A stretch of 64,000 bases of DNA from Oikopleura dioica. Lineage: Eukaryota; Chordata; Appendicularia; Copelata; Oikopleuridae. The stretch spans positions 1,178,001 to 1,242,000 of the forward strand of contig OU015570.1 of NCBI GenBank assembly GCA_907165135.1, in the 5' to 3' direction. A program made the translations under genes and the position numbers. This document shows positions 11,921 to 22,978 of the stretch, piece by piece. Under the pieces are notes generated by a model. It made no database searches and was not told the origin of the DNA. It saw only the letters and a list, made by a program, of their open reading frames with translations. Position 1 is the first letter of the stretch. The number at the start of each line of letters is the position of its first letter.

Positions 11921-12155
11921 GGCAAGCCCCTTAAATTCAAAAATCAGAAAATGGGGCTGATACAGCCCGAAAAGCCGGCAAGCTCCTTAAATTAAAAAAT
12001 AAGAATATGGGGCTGAAACGGCCCGAAGGCCCGGCAAGCTCCATGATTTAAAAATAAGAAAATGGGGCTGAAACGGCCCGAAGGGCCGGCAAGCCCCTTA
12101 AATTCATAAATCAGAAAATTGGGCTGAGACGGCCCGAAGGGCCGGCAAGCTCCTT
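11921..12155. repeat. Tandem repeat, about 55-bp unit, four copies
   Basis: Units of the form GGCAAGCCCCTTAAATTC ... GGGGCTGAAACGGCCCGAAG follow each other with few differences. A diverged single unit lies inside the hAT-like MITE near 45797-45842, so the sequence is dispersed as well as tandem. 12156-12619 holds no gene I can support; there is a hairpin AACCATTCTT TATG AAGAATGGTT near 12535. Confidence 0.7.
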
Positions 12156-12619
12156 AACGGTAATGGTATACATCGGCGCGGCGCCGCTCGCTCGATCCGC
12201 GCTCCGCAAGAACCTTTTTCTCACGAGGCCGTAAAATCTGAACGGATCGAGATTTGTCAAAGATTAAAACAGATTCGGAATCCTCAAAGTCTTTTCTATA
12301 AACTGATCGAAAATTAAAACAATTTTCAAAGAGGAACACTGTGAAAAGTGCCAGTTTCCTTCAAATGACATTTTCTCCATAAATTATGGACCATAATTTC
12401 TCATCCAAATTTTATGAAAATTGGACTGTCTTGTAGAGAATCGTCAGCTCTACAATTCCTGTGTTTCAGATTTTTCATTTGGGCTTTCAAAAATAATGTG
12501 CGCTCTTTTGAAAAGAGAGTTATTCTCGCCCGCGAACCATTCTTTATGAAGAATGGTTCTTTGCAAAAGCGACTGAAGGGTGAAGGAAACCGGAGCCCTT
12601 CAGTAACTCAGGGAGGGTG

Positions 12620-12914
12620 AAAAAGTCATATAAATCCGCTCTAGCGCAGGGGAACCGATATTCGCCGCTCACCGCTCAAGATTGTGCGTGCGAACGCACC
12701 AATCGGGCGGGGGCTGGCTTGTTATGAAAATCGGTCCTCGCGCGAGCAGGATTTTTAGCGACTGAGGTGTTTTTCAAATTCCTGTCGCACGACGCAGGAT
12801 CCTCAGGGCGTTCTAGAGAAGCCGTGCGTATTTTGAACTTCACGCTCCCACGAGCGGGCCTGCAGGTCCTGAGTCTTTCCGACCAGGAATTTTCATGATA
12901 AAGGATAGGTCTCA
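12620..12914 (-). repeat. Left 295-bp terminal direct repeat of the YR element
   Basis: Reads base for base like 27631-27925, from AAAAAGTCATATAAATCC to GATAGGTCTCA. It contains two GCGA-loop hairpins (12681-12703 and about 12731-12753). Since the element is read on the minus strand, this copy is the 3' one. Confidence 0.9.
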
Positions 12915-13162
12915 TAGTAATGAACGTGAAACCAATCAATGCAAATATCCATAAACGTTACCTTACCATTACCATAGATCGGTGATTAATGCACTCTTTA
13001 TCTTGATTCCTTAATATGGACGTTTTCATGCCTCTAAACCACTGCAACATGAATTCTCTTTATCTCTTGCATCCATACCCAAGAAACAGATGTTAGTTTT
13101 CCTGTGCAATTTTATTAAAATAAAGAACCTAACAGTCGAAAGTTTGGGCAAAAGGTTATTGT

Positions 13163-13192
13163 ACCCATCTAACTCTCGCGAGTTAGATGGGT
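13163..13192. other. Perfect 13-bp hairpin with TCGC loop near the element 3' end
   Basis: ACCCATCTAACTC pairs without mismatch with GAGTTAGATGGGT around TCGC. It lies in non-coding sequence between the left terminal repeat and the last small ORF, about 310 bp past that ORF's stop. One of the longest uninterrupted stems of the hairpin family. Confidence 0.9.
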
Positions 13193-13503
13193 CTGGTTTT
13201 CAATCTTCGCAACTGCACCTTCGGACGATCGCTCGATAAGGCTCGTGTTCTCGAGTTTTCCTTAGGTGAACATTACCAATTTTGCACGCAAAACGAGCTT
13301 CTTACCATTGAATAAATTCATCGAAGCCAGGATTTCGGCGTAGCAGGATATGCTGTCGAAGTCGGATGAGGATGCCCACTTTGAGCTCGCGCTCGCGGAG
13401 GCCTCTCCATCTTCATCTTTGTTTCCTTTTTACCAAAACAGTTTCCCATACTAAAATGAAACGTTCTAATAACTCCGCGATTTATTTTATTCCGAATCGA
13501 GGT

Positions 13504-13785
13504 CTAAAGAGATTGAGGAAGGTTGCACTGAAAGTACGGGATTTTAAAGAGGTCAAAACCCGTTGCTCGGAGGAGGAAGTCCCGGTCGTCTTTCGCCGTC
13601 TGAGCCATGCGGCACTCGAAATCCTCCTCAGCTAATTCAGCAAGAAGGGCGACCTTCGAGCTGAATGTAGCTGCTCGAAAGACCTGCAGGCGGCCGTTAA
13701 TTCCTATCAACAAAGCTTCTCTAAGGATCTTGACGCAGAACTCGGTCTGTACCACCGAGAGGTGACTTTCGGATGAAATCGTCAT
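13504..13785 (-). CDS. Small ORF, 93 aa, unknown function
   Basis: Starts with ATG at 13785 and reads MTISSESHLSVVQTEF..., a largely hydrophilic protein with no motif I know. It carries the internal hairpin 13630-13672 (GAAGG GCGA CCTTC, with an outer stem of about eleven pairs). Last coding frame of the element in the direction of transcription; base composition matches the rest of the element. It could be a terminal exon rather than a separate gene. Confidence 0.45.
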   Translation of the reverse strand: MTISSESHLSVVQTEFCVKILREALLIGINGRLQVFRAATFSSKVALLAELAEEDFECRMAQTAKDDRDFLLRATGFDLFKIPYFQCNLPQSL

Positions 13786-13899
13786 TTCTATCTTAACGAT
13801 ATAGATTAAAACCCTTCCGATACTATTTTATCCTGATAACTCGAAACTCCTACAGTAAGTCATGATTCGACAGTAATCAAGTTCCACAGGCGGATCCGT

Positions 13900-14162
13900 C
13901 TAGATACCATGACTCTCCGCCTCGCGGCAGGGAATGTCATTGATCTCAAAGCCGATTTTCTCGAAGACGAAGAGGCAATCTTCAAAGGGTACCCGTTTAT
14001 TGCGCTTTCGAAACAAGAGCGTGGAAGATAGGTAGGCCAGAGCGAAAAGCTTCTTCCTCGGGGTCATCTCTTCCGCGCCCCAAAGCGTGTAGTCATCGTT
14101 CTCCATCTCCGCGCTCTTCAAAATCGCAAAGACTCTTTCGAGCTCATCGGGGAAAGTCTACG
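13900..14162 (-). CDS. Small ORF or exon, about 87 aa, unknown
   Basis: Open frame on the minus strand from just after an AG near 14163 to a TAG at about 13900. No good ATG at the beginning, so probably an exon. Composition is that of a globular protein (SAEMENDDYTLWGAEEMTPR, then KKLFALAYLSSTLLFRKRNK). No family recognised. It lies downstream of the recombinase gene. Confidence 0.4.
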
Positions 14163-14246
14163 CGTAGTACCGGGAATCGTGAACATTACTAAACAGTTAT
14201 GCAATCAATTCCTTATAAATAACAGCTTGATAGCAAGAAGAGACAC

Positions 14247-15481
14247 TTATAACACATAATCGGAGTTTTGTGATATTTTTCTTTTCTTATTCTCCTTGAA
14301 TTCTCGCCATGACCTCGCTCCTTTGAATTTATCCGTCATCGAGGGGGCATTCGGCGTGGAAGAGGACTCGCGAGAGTCCCCTCTCTCGTTGAAGCACTTA
14401 CATGTAAAACCTTCGGTCTGCGTACCCTTTGATGCCACCTTTGGTTCTAGCTTCAAGGTGGTTTGAACCAATTTCTTTCCGGCTCCCTGTTTTTCTGGTT
14501 CAACAATGACGACATCGGCATCAAACGACGGGTTTTTGTCTCTCTTGATCAGAGCGTTCGCGAGGTTTGGAGGACGAGGGTCGCCCCTTCGTCTTCCTGG
14601 CGCTTTCTCTCAACCATTGCCGCGATGCGATAGTGAGCTCCATACTCTGAGTCCAACAAGAAATAGCTTCTGTAGACCTCGAGCATTTCTGCCGACTTCC
14701 ACCGACATACCGAAATTATGAGACTATCGTCGACTCCGGCTTCACAAGCAGCGATTACGTAGCTGCAACGCATACTGTGCCCGCTCGGAGCGTTTTCCCA
14801 ATTCAGCAACGCCGCTGTCTTTCTATAATAATAGTTGATCGTAGCTGTGACCAGACCTCTCTTAAGTTCTGGGGCAGCAAACAGCTTCCCTGACTCCCTT
14901 CCGTCGATCAGTTTTTCAATCCATTGTTTGATGTTGATGGGAAAATCGGGCAGAATTGGAAGTGAGAGGCTTTCTCGTTTCCTTTTGCTGGCGTTGGTCT
15001 TGCTGGTTCGTAGAGGCATTATAATATATAACGCCTCCTTTTTCTGCTTGAAGATTAGATCTTCAATTCTCAGCGAAAGGATTTCAGCAGTCCTTCCGGC
15101 TGTGTGGAAAGCAATTACGCTCACTATGGCGACCATCTTTTCGATATTAGTCCCGTTATAGAGTCGCCTCCAAAACGGGAGTAACTCGTTTCTACGGAAG
15201 ATGTTTGCTTGGTGAGGCTCATACAAAGACTCGGAGCTTTGAGCTCTCATCTTGCGGTTAATCCACGTTTTAAGGGTTTGTCTCGCCGGGTGAAGCAAAG
15301 GTGTTCCTTCTCTGTCCATCACCGCATTCTGGATGAAACTTCGCAGTTTCTCCCAGCCTTGCGGGATGGAGGGGTTCTTAAGTTTGAGTGAGTCGAGGAA
15401 CTTTTCCATTACTTCGGCTGTGACTACCGACTTCGATTGCCTACGGAATTTTTCCATGTAGAAGATGCCCAGGACTTGCAC
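14247..15481 (-). CDS. Tyrosine recombinase (integrase of the YR retroelement)
   Basis: The frame opens near 15500; GTG is at 15481 and the first in-frame ATG at 15457. In the 310-aa frame counted from 15481 the catalytic set is complete: Arg130 (FHTAGRTAEI), Lys161 (LRTSKTN), His235-x-x-Arg238 (SGHSMR), Trp261 (CRWKS) and the nucleophile Tyr270 (EVYRSYF). This enzyme class inserts circular or linear DNA copies without making a target duplication. The frame stops at 14549, but a -1 shift leads into a further coding-like tail to 14247 (KNPSFDADVVIVEPEKQ..., CKCF). One hairpin lies in the gene (15335-15350) and one in the tail (14364-14379). Confidence 0.9.
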
Positions 15482-15765
15482 GCTTCTGGCTTTAAGTCGT
15501 AACGCGCGACTATTGCACCCGATTCACTTGTTTCATTAAATTTCCGATGTCCCATCTATTAAAGAGTAAATTTTAAAGGAAGTTTTATAGTCCTAACTTT
15601 TAATTTCGAAATAGATCCTAAGCACTAAAATAAATAAGAGGTAGATAAATGAAAGATTAACAGAAACAGCGAACAGATGAATAGCACTATAGCACTCCCC
15701 TAAGGGGTCGAAGAGCGAGCAAAGAAGGAGAGGTCTGCGAAGACCCTCCTTCTTTAATCCGTTCT

Positions 15766-15985
15766 TTAAGATTTCGGCTGGATGTTCTGGCGTCCGGTTC
15801 CGCCTCCTCGGCCACGGCCGCCTCGACCACCCCTCGGCCCCGGAAGTTGTCTTGTGAGTAACCTTGGTTATGAGGGTGGCCATAGCCGCTGTTGTAGCCC
15901 TCCGAATATTGGGCATTGTACTGGTTGTCGTACGAATGCCATTTATTCTGGCCGTGGTTTCCGCCACCAGAGTTGCCGTGGAAGC
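15766..15985 (-). CDS. Gly/Tyr/Asn-rich and RGG-box exon
   Basis: On the minus strand the frame reads SGGGNHGQNKWHSYDNQY... with repeated Gly-Tyr, Asn and Gln, like low-complexity domains of RNA-binding proteins. A -1 shift at a GGGG run near 15835 then joins an RGG-rich stretch (GGRGGRGRGGGTGRQ) ending at TAA 15766-15768. No start codon is seen, so this is likely an exon or the tail of the neighbouring 352-aa ORF, which itself ends in RGG repeats. A 15-bp hairpin with one bulge (15721-15755) follows the stop. Confidence 0.5.
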
Positions 15986-16113
15986 GTTAAACCATAAGAT
16001 CAAAAAACTACTTAGTTTTAAACATTTTTTATATTTTGTAGCGAATGATTCATAGTTCTAAGGTAATCTACTTCATTTACGTCCAAATCCTAATCTAAAT
16101 ATAAACACATAAA

Positions 16114-17172
16114 TCAATCACCTCCTCTGCCTCCGCGACCTCTCGGCTTGTTCTTTTGGCCACCACGGCGAGTTTGCTTGTTCTCAGCCTTCGCCTTGTC
16201 CCGACTTTCCTTCTCAGCCAAAGCATGCGCCCGCTTCAAGTCGTCGGCGTACTCGATCTTTTCCTCCGCGGTCATTGTGGCGTGATCCCGCTTGAGTTTC
16301 CTCAAATACTGGGTATCCGCCTGAGAATCGAGCTGGTTCTGCATGAATCGTTGTTGTCGATTCTTGTCAGGGTCCATGGACGAGTGCAAGATCTTGTTAT
16401 CTGCATCATTGTAGGCCATTCTGGTGATGCAGTCGCACAAGTCAGACATGGTCGCCTGAGTGCAAGCTTTGCGACAACTGAGAAGGAAATCGAAACGAGA
16501 CATTGTCTTGTTTTCCAGCAAATTCTGGAGGCAGAGGTTAAGGTTCGGGAAGCTGTGGTGGTCGTGGCCAATAGCTTGAGTATAGCGTGATAAGATATCT
16601 TTAGCTTTCGCGAAAGTGAGGGAAGCGATTCCCTCCCTTGTCGCTACTGCTTTACGCCACTCAATCCCAACCTTGCGGGCATCTTCAGCCTTGGGCTGTT
16701 CAAGATCGTCCGAGCCCAGGCAAATCTTGTAAAACGCGCCGTCATCCGTTTTGTAGGCGAAGTCGGTTCGTCGTTCCTCGACGACGTATTTCTTCAAAGC
16801 GGCGACGCTTTTAGAAATAACCTCGTCGAGGGCGAGCTGTTCCGCTCTTATTTTGTTGGCCTTCATCAGGGCGTTGTCCAAGGACTCCTGAACCGTTTTA
16901 GCGTCCATGGCCCAGGCTTCTTTATCTCCTTCATGGAGATCCAGGCCTCGTTCTACGCGACCCTTGCAGTATTCTCTCGCATCGACAATGTCCTGCCATT
17001 TGAGTGTCTCTTCGGCGGCTTGTTTCGCGAGGCCGAGAAGCCGAGCTCGGCGGTTCTTATCCGCTGCAATGGCCTCATATTTCAAGGCGAACACATCGTC
17101 CTTAAGGCGCTCCTCCATGATGAAGTCATAGTCGCGCTTGTTGATCTTGACGGTGCCAGCTGTCATTTCCAT
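16114..17172 (-). CDS. 352-aa RGG-tailed protein, putative RNA-binding Gag-like
   Basis: ATG at 17172; largely helical, charged protein with a Lys/Arg/Glu-rich region and the C-terminus RRGGQKNKPRGRGGRGGD, an RGG box that in known families binds RNA. Between the RT gene and the recombinase there is usually no structural gene in small DIRS elements, so its place is unusual. It contains two GCGA-loop hairpins (16618-16635 and 16796-16811). No zinc knuckle is seen. Gag-like role is inference from the RNA-binding tail. Confidence 0.65.
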   Translation of the reverse strand: MEMTAGTVKINKRDYDFIMEERLKDDVFALKYEAIAADKNRRARLLGLAKQAAEETLKWQDIVDAREYCKGRVERGLDLHEGDKEAWAMDAKTVQESLDNALMKANKIRAEQLALDEVISKSVAALKKYVVEERRTDFAYKTDDGAFYKICLGSDDLEQPKAEDARKVGIEWRKAVATREGIASLTFAKAKDILSRYTQAIGHDHHSFPNLNLCLQNLLENKTMSRFDFLLSCRKACTQATMSDLCDCITRMAYNDADNKILHSSMDPDKNRQQRFMQNQLDSQADTQYLRKLKRDHATMTAEEKIEYADDLKRAHALAEKESRDKAKAENKQTRRGGQKNKPRGRGGRGGD

Positions 17173-17368
17173 TCTTCTAAACGCAGCGAGTCTTTGCTGG
17201 TTAGAAGCGGAGTTTGGGTTTTGAAACCCTCCATGTTTAGAAAGGCCAAATCGTTCATGATTTCAGTCTGAAGAAATGAAATAAATTTCCCAATCTCAAC
17301 TTGAGACTACAAAATATGCTTCAAGATACAAAAATAGAACATCAAGGGAAAGGGGCCTTCGCAGGCCT

Positions 17369-19751
17369 CTACTCCCCTTTGTGTACAATCAAAGACAAAT
17401 GTGCTTTATCTGGGTGTTTCCAGTAGCCGAGATCGTGGTCTAACTCATCTGTCGGAAAAAGGATTGGCATCTCTTTCCACTCAACCCATTGAAGATTGTC
17501 GAGATGGAACACTTCACTTCTCAAAGGGGACAAAATTTCATATTCAATGACGGCCAGCACCCACGTTGCCTTCTTTGCTCGTTCCAACAACAATTGAAAC
17601 GTAGGAATCAACACCGGTTGAGGCGGGAAGAGCCAGGCCGTTTCGTTCTCCAAAGACTTGATTGTCAGAAAATTCGTATGAATCGAGCCCTGCTCGTCGT
17701 GTAGTGACATGAATCTTTCTGTTTTTCTGTTGTGAACTGTTGCGAAACAGTCCACAGTGAATTTCAAACCCAAAGATTCCTCAATCCTCCTGAACCCATC
17801 GTGCGAGACAATCGCTTGTCTCGCATCAACGGTTCTAGAGGGTTCATCGGCTTCTTGTTCTAGCGTAGAAACCCATGTTACGTCCAAGCTGATGTTGTTA
17901 TCGTGGGCCGCTTCATTGATTCTTTTGATGATCCTTGTCAAAGGCAGATTTGAGCTTCCGAACTTGAAGGTTTCAGTGACAGCTCTGTTGTCACAATAGA
18001 AAATAACCCTTCTATTCTGTAAACGGTGACCGTATTTTTCCAATGCTGCTAAGATTCCCACGCCTCCTTCAAGTGGATCGCCGACCGAGCTATGGCATCT
18101 CCTTCGGACCAAGTAATGGTTTCGTTTATGCCGAGATCGTTTATTACGATACCTCCAGCGAAGCTGGAGGCGTCGGTTGAAATCACTGTTTTCGCCGCCA
18201 CGACGCCCGGCTCAAGCCACGATCTAGTTTTCGTGATGTATTTGGATTTAAGCCAAACGAGGAGTTCCTCGCGGAGCTCCTCGGTGACTCTGACTTCCTC
18301 ATCTCTCGCGTTTTTGATGGCATCCGTACAAACTCTGATGTAGAGTCGCATATTCGATATGACGAGGCACATCGAGGCCATTTTTCCCCTCAAGCGTTCG
18401 AGAACTTTCACGTGGACACGTTTTTCTTTCTTACTGCAGCGGCTTCCTGTTTGAAGCGTTCCCATTTCGCTCTCGGGATGGCGATTGTGCAATCGATCGT
18501 ATTTATCGTGAAGCCGAGGAACTCCAAGACCTGCAAAGGTCTCGGAGTACTCTTCTTCCGGTTGATGAACGTGCCGAGTAAGGTAAAGAGGAGAAGGGCT
18601 GCGACAAGTTCCCTTGGAGTTTTGGATCCATTAAGGAAGTTTCGGGCTTGAGCTGGAGAAGAGGGGCGCACGATTAACAGCCTATCGTCCAAGTACAAAA
18701 AGCACCTGATTCCTTGTTTTCTTAAGTAATTAACTGGGGTGCCATTGCATAGTTGATAATGGCCAGGGATGGCCGGAAGGCCGAAAGCCGCGCCTCTGTA
18801 GCGAAAGAGGTTTCCGCCTAGCTGGCAAAAAGCGAGGTTGCGGGAGAAAGGGTCGAGTGTGAGGTGGTGGAAGCCACTTTTATCGTCCCACTTTGAAAGA
18901 AGGTCGCCCTTCTTCAAAATTTTTAGGACTTGGCCGGCTGAATCAAGGTGACACGGTTGCGTGTATCTTTCGAGGACCTTGAGCGGGCCACCATTATAGC
19001 ATGTCCGCCACTGCTCTTCTCCTTGCTTCGGCACCACTACCCAATTCGCCATCATGAGGATCGAATGTTTTGCTTCCGGCGGTCTGTATTCGAGCGCTGC
19101 CGACTCCATCCACTTTTTAATTTGATTCGCGATGACTCCGATGTGTTTATTTGTGCCCTTCGAGTTTTTTATCACCAAAGGCTTACCAAAATTATCACCG
19201 TCTGCGAAGACGGGATAATGGATTTGCCTTGTATAATGGAACTTTCCGACTCGGTAACGATCTTCGCCTTTCATCCTTGATTTCATCTTAAGCTCGTTGT
19301 CTGGGTTAGTCTTGTAGTACGAAGCCACCTTGAAGTTTTTATACCTCTTCGCCTTTTTAACTGGCACGTGCATGAGGTTTTGAAACAATGAAATTCCTTG
19401 ATGAATATCATGGTACGCCTCCGGGCGGAGTTTCTCTGGCAGATAATTAATAAAGATCAGCCACAAATCCACATTGTCCGCAAAGGTTCCACATTTGAAG
19501 TCTTTTTCTGAGCGAAATCGTACCAAGTTCCAGTCGGGCTCGACGTCGCCGTCGATGACCCTTTGGAACGTCTGTAAAGCTTCAACTGAATACTGTTTCC
19601 ATTGCGCGTCCGACCAGTAAGGCGCCGACTTATCATCTTCCTCTTGATAAAGTGTGAGGGAGCGCACTTCTTGTCGTTTATCTGGGAGGCCTTCGCCGTT
19701 CTTTAGGCCTCCGAGCCACGCTTTTGCCTTTTCGTTATCCAGCCTAAACAC
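17369..19751 (-). CDS. RT, RNase H and methyltransferase-like domain (DIRS-type Pol)
   Basis: Minus strand, ATG 19751. The RT covers the first 447 codons with KWDDKSGFHHL, AAFGLPAIPG, the catalytic YLDD (Asp355-Asp356) and LEFLGFTINT. A -1 shift at an A-run within 18408-18492 continues into RNase H (STDASSFAGG, HLKEAW), and a second -1 shift within 18049-18112 at a GGG run continues to FYCDNRAV and EADEPSR. After that comes the region with DCFATVHNRKTERF and WLFPPQPVLIP that DIRS/Ngaro elements carry between RNase H and recombinase, described as methyltransferase-like. A hairpin (17354-17367) overlaps the end. Confidence 0.88.
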
Positions 19752-19883
19752 ATGGAGCTGAGGAGAACGTTATTCCTAACAGGTTTAAATTATGAGAGGC
19801 AGACCCTAACGCGCAAAGAAACAGCTGTGAATTCAAGTGGCCCAGGTTAGGCGGGTCCTGCGAAGGACCCGCGTAACTAGAAC

Positions 19884-21289
19884 TTAAAACATCATGTCTC
19901 CAAATGTGGCGAGAGAAACCTCGGCCTCCATTTGGGCCTTTCGGTTCATCTCTCTTCGTCTTTTGACGTGTTGCATGTAACCTCCCTCAAAGCCATCGTC
20001 GTCCGTCGGTGTTGTAATGACGGGCCGATGTTGGACAACTTGTCTTGGTGGTTCGGGCTTTGGTTGAGGACTAAAGAGTATTTATAGGGGTTACTACTAC
20101 AATAACAATAATGGTTCGTATGCTAAGATTTTATCAAATGAAGAGCCTTCAACAGAAAACTCAGACGGCTCCCGCAACCTGCTAAGTTATGGTTTTCAGT
20201 TTTTACCTTTTGCTCTCGGCCCAGTTATCCAGGCCCTTCTCGATCGCCTGGTCGATCTTCGCAAAACCGAGCGCGACGTAAGTCCGCGAGTTCATTTCAT
20301 CGGCGTCGGGAAAAAGACCCTCACCAGCTCCATCGCCTTTTGCTTTGTGATTGCGTTTTGGCGGTCTTCTGCTTTTGAGGAACTCGTCGAGCCTCAAACT
20401 CCCTGTGACTTCTCTCCGAAGAGGACCGCGAGGTCCTTTCGGATACCAGTCACAAGGTTCGTCAAGCGGGATGGCGAGAGCGACTCGGGATCTAGCAGCC
20501 ACATGCGTAGATCCTTCATCACCGTGACGTAAGTTGCCGTGGCGATGGCAGCTAAACCGTCCTTCAGCGAGAGGGCCAGGGCTGACTTGATGGGGTTTTC
20601 TCCCTTGATCTCAAAAAGAATTTGAGAAAGCCACTTGAACTCGGCGACTAATTTCTCGTCGTCGCCCTTAGCATCGATTAATAGAACGGCCAACTCCGCC
20701 TCGTTGTAGATGGCCTGTTTGGGCTTAAGGTTGACGTTGCACATTCGATAGAGGGCCGCCATCTCTTTATTAATCGTAATGGCCAAGTTCTCGCTAAACA
20801 AAGCTTGAACTTTCAGCGCCTGACCAAAGGTGATGTTGCCATCTCTTCGGAAACGATCCGTTTCGGACTCAATTTCTCGAAGGAAAACGACGAATTCATC
20901 TGGGCAAATTCTTTCGCCAATCGTGCAAGCAACCCTGCTTTTACGTTGGAGGCTAGGGATTTGTTTTTCCAGCTTTTCAAGTCTTTCGTTGACAGCTGTG
21001 TCAATCGTCGCCGGTTGAACCTCGCGGTTCAACTCGGCTTGATCTCTACTTGCTCGGCTTCGATATTATCGAGCCTAGCCACAACTTCTTGAAAAGCTTC
21101 CGATTCCAAGACTGCTACAGTAACGTCCTTCACTTTCGTGGTCTTTGGCTTGGCCGGGGCCTTCGTTTTCACCTCCAAGGCTTGGACCTTCGGCTTCACC
21201 TCCGTCGCCGGAGTAGTTGCCGAAGTGGAAGCCGCTAGAACTTCTTCAATCGATGGAATTTCTTTCAAATCGGTTTTCTTTGGAGGCAT
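19884..21289 (-). CDS. Gag-like protein with a spliced C-terminal exon
   Basis: ATG at 21289; a Lys/Ala/Pro-rich N-terminus (MPPKKTDLKEIPSIEEV) is followed by a coiled-coil-like stretch near ERLEKLEKQIPS and a helical domain. Two -1 shifts (about 21030 at TT and 20400-20450 at GGG) link three frames. After 20207 a GT...AG intron (20071-20206) joins in frame to a Pro-rich exon (PQPKPEPPRQVV) that ends at TAA 19884. Structural Gag-like role is inferred from its position directly before the RT gene. A 9-bp GCGA-loop hairpin (19851-19872) follows the stop. Confidence 0.65.
20071..20206 (-). other. Spliceosomal intron in the gag-like gene, 136 bp
   Basis: Donor AAG/GTAAAA at 20206 and acceptor CTCTTTAG/T at 20071. 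Joining makes the codon AGT and keeps the frame open into the Pro-rich exon, which has no other start. Introns are known in some DIRS-like elements (family knowledge). Confidence 0.7.
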
Positions 21290-21761
21290 TCTAAATTCAG
21301 CAATTTGTAACCTTTTAAATTTAAGAAGTTATATTTTCCAGTCACATAATGAATACTTTTTATCTTTGAATTTGAACTTAAGCAACAAGGCTCTTTTCAC
21401 CCTTCGACCCTCGACAACTCAACACCGGCCGGCCCAACAGCAAAAGGCTCCGGAAATAGAGTTTCTAGTACTTGAAGGTTCGTGCCCAGTAAACTGGGGC
21501 CTCTCGCGAAGCGACTTATCGAACAGTCGAGTATAGAAACTCCTATTTGACCGGCCACAATCGACCTGAGGAGGGCAGAAGGGTGAAAATTTTTAAAGAA
21601 ACAAATCACAAATAGACAAAGGAATGACTTTAACAACACAGTGAAATTTCAAATAGTAGAGAAGTCACAATGACTAAATTTTGAACTAAAAATTTTGAAC
21701 TAAAAAACTGACAGAGGTAGTACATGATCTTGGTTTAGGGTAGGCATTTTCTTATTTTCCA

Positions 21762-22964
21762 TTATTCTCCGTGATCTTCATCATCGGATTGCCGTGGATA
21801 AAAATCTTTGGCGAAGCAATGAAAGACTGTTGGCAAGCCTAGCTCTTCTCGTTTTCTTGTTTCTTTGAAGAGCTGGTTCCTGACCGCCGAGCCGTTTATA
21901 TTTCCAAACCTTTGCTCAATGTCCGCTAGAAACTGCGAAGTTTCAGCGGGCATTTCAATGAGCAAGTCGAACAGGATAGTTCCTTGCTCGTCGGCCTTTG
22001 TCGGCATGAAAGTTTTACCGGAGATAATTTGTGCAGCTTTTGTAATAGCCGCCTTTTGGCTTATTGACAGCGCAGAGGTGTTTATATCGCATCTGTCAAC
22101 CAGGTCCGCTTCAGTTATCATGTTTCTCCGGAAGCGTTTTCGCGTTTCTCTTCTGGACCTGTTAAGCCCTTTTTTCTTTTGAGCGTCAGTTCTTTCTTTG
22201 ACGACTCCTTGGCCCCCTTCGAACTCGACCCGACGGTTTTGCACCGCGAGCCTATTCGAGGACTCGTTTTGGATTTTTGATCCTGTCTCCTTTTTACCGG
22301 CGGAAGGCCGCCTGCGAAGGCTGACCTTGCCGGTGAGTCTTCGGTTTCGGAGTCGGATGTATCGGGCGAATCGACGGGGTATGACACCGTGGAATCGGAA
22401 AATTCGTCGAAGCAGGCAACCCTTTCTGACAGTCTTCGAGCCATCCAAGGCTGGCCCCTGTTGTCTTTCAAGACCAGCGAAGGCTGAGATCCAAGATTAA
22501 CTCTTTCCAGCTCCGCCCAGATTTCGTGACTAGCGAAAGAGTCAACGACCTCCAACAAGGACTTGTCCAGATGTTGAAGTGACAAGTTCCTTAGAATTTC
22601 CAAATAGTGCCTCGAGTGTCTGCTCGTGATCGCTCTTGGCTGCGTTTCCGCTGAAGAAGAAGCCCCGTCCCCGAAAACAATTCGCATTCTCATCGGGAAC
22701 AAGGGTCTCTCCCCATCAGAAGAGTCTGAGTCTGACGGGATTTCCGAAGGATATTTCGTATTTCCCTTCTTTTGTCGAAAGGTTTCTTCTGTTGTTTAAA
22801 CGGGGGCTTTCGCTCGACGAGCTGGTGCCTTCTTGGGTTTGTTTCGAGTCCCGTTTCTGAGGGACGGGAACAACTGGTCCTTTAGCGGCTCTTCTCCTCG
22901 CTGCCCTTTCTTGACGAGTCTTGACCTCCGCTTCGAGGGCCAGTCTGTCAGGGTTAGCGTCCAT
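21762..22964 (-). CDS. Acidic/basic protein of unknown function
   Basis: ATG at 22964, 15 bp after the stop of the 1,141-aa ORF. Three frames: 22964-22716, about 22720-22118 and about 22200-21762. The first junction needs a +1 and the second a -1 shift, at CCC and near a Lys-rich run. It has Ser/Asp-rich patches (SDSDSSDGE, SPDTSDSETEDSPA), a strongly basic segment (KKELTLKRKKG) and a folded-looking C-terminal part (LVDRCDINTSALSISQKAA...) ending DDEDHGE. The basic part could be a nuclear localisation signal. No family recognised. Confidence 0.55.
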
Positions 22965-22978
22965 GGTTCTTTCGCTGT

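Noticed and set aside
13366-13635. 89-codon plus-strand ORF in the YR element
   Set aside because: Shadow of minus-strand ORF 13504-13785 and of non-coding sequence; composition biased.
16156-16590. 144-codon plus-strand ORF
   Set aside because: Opposite strand of the RGG protein gene; GC-rich coding sequence opens such shadows.
18138-18170. CCTCCAGC GAA GCTGGAGG hairpin as another member of the tetraloop family
   Set aside because: Eight-bp stem but a three-base loop; similar, yet left out of the strict TCGC/GCGA list. The same holds for 16605-16616 (CTTTCGCGAAAG, no 4-base loop of this type).
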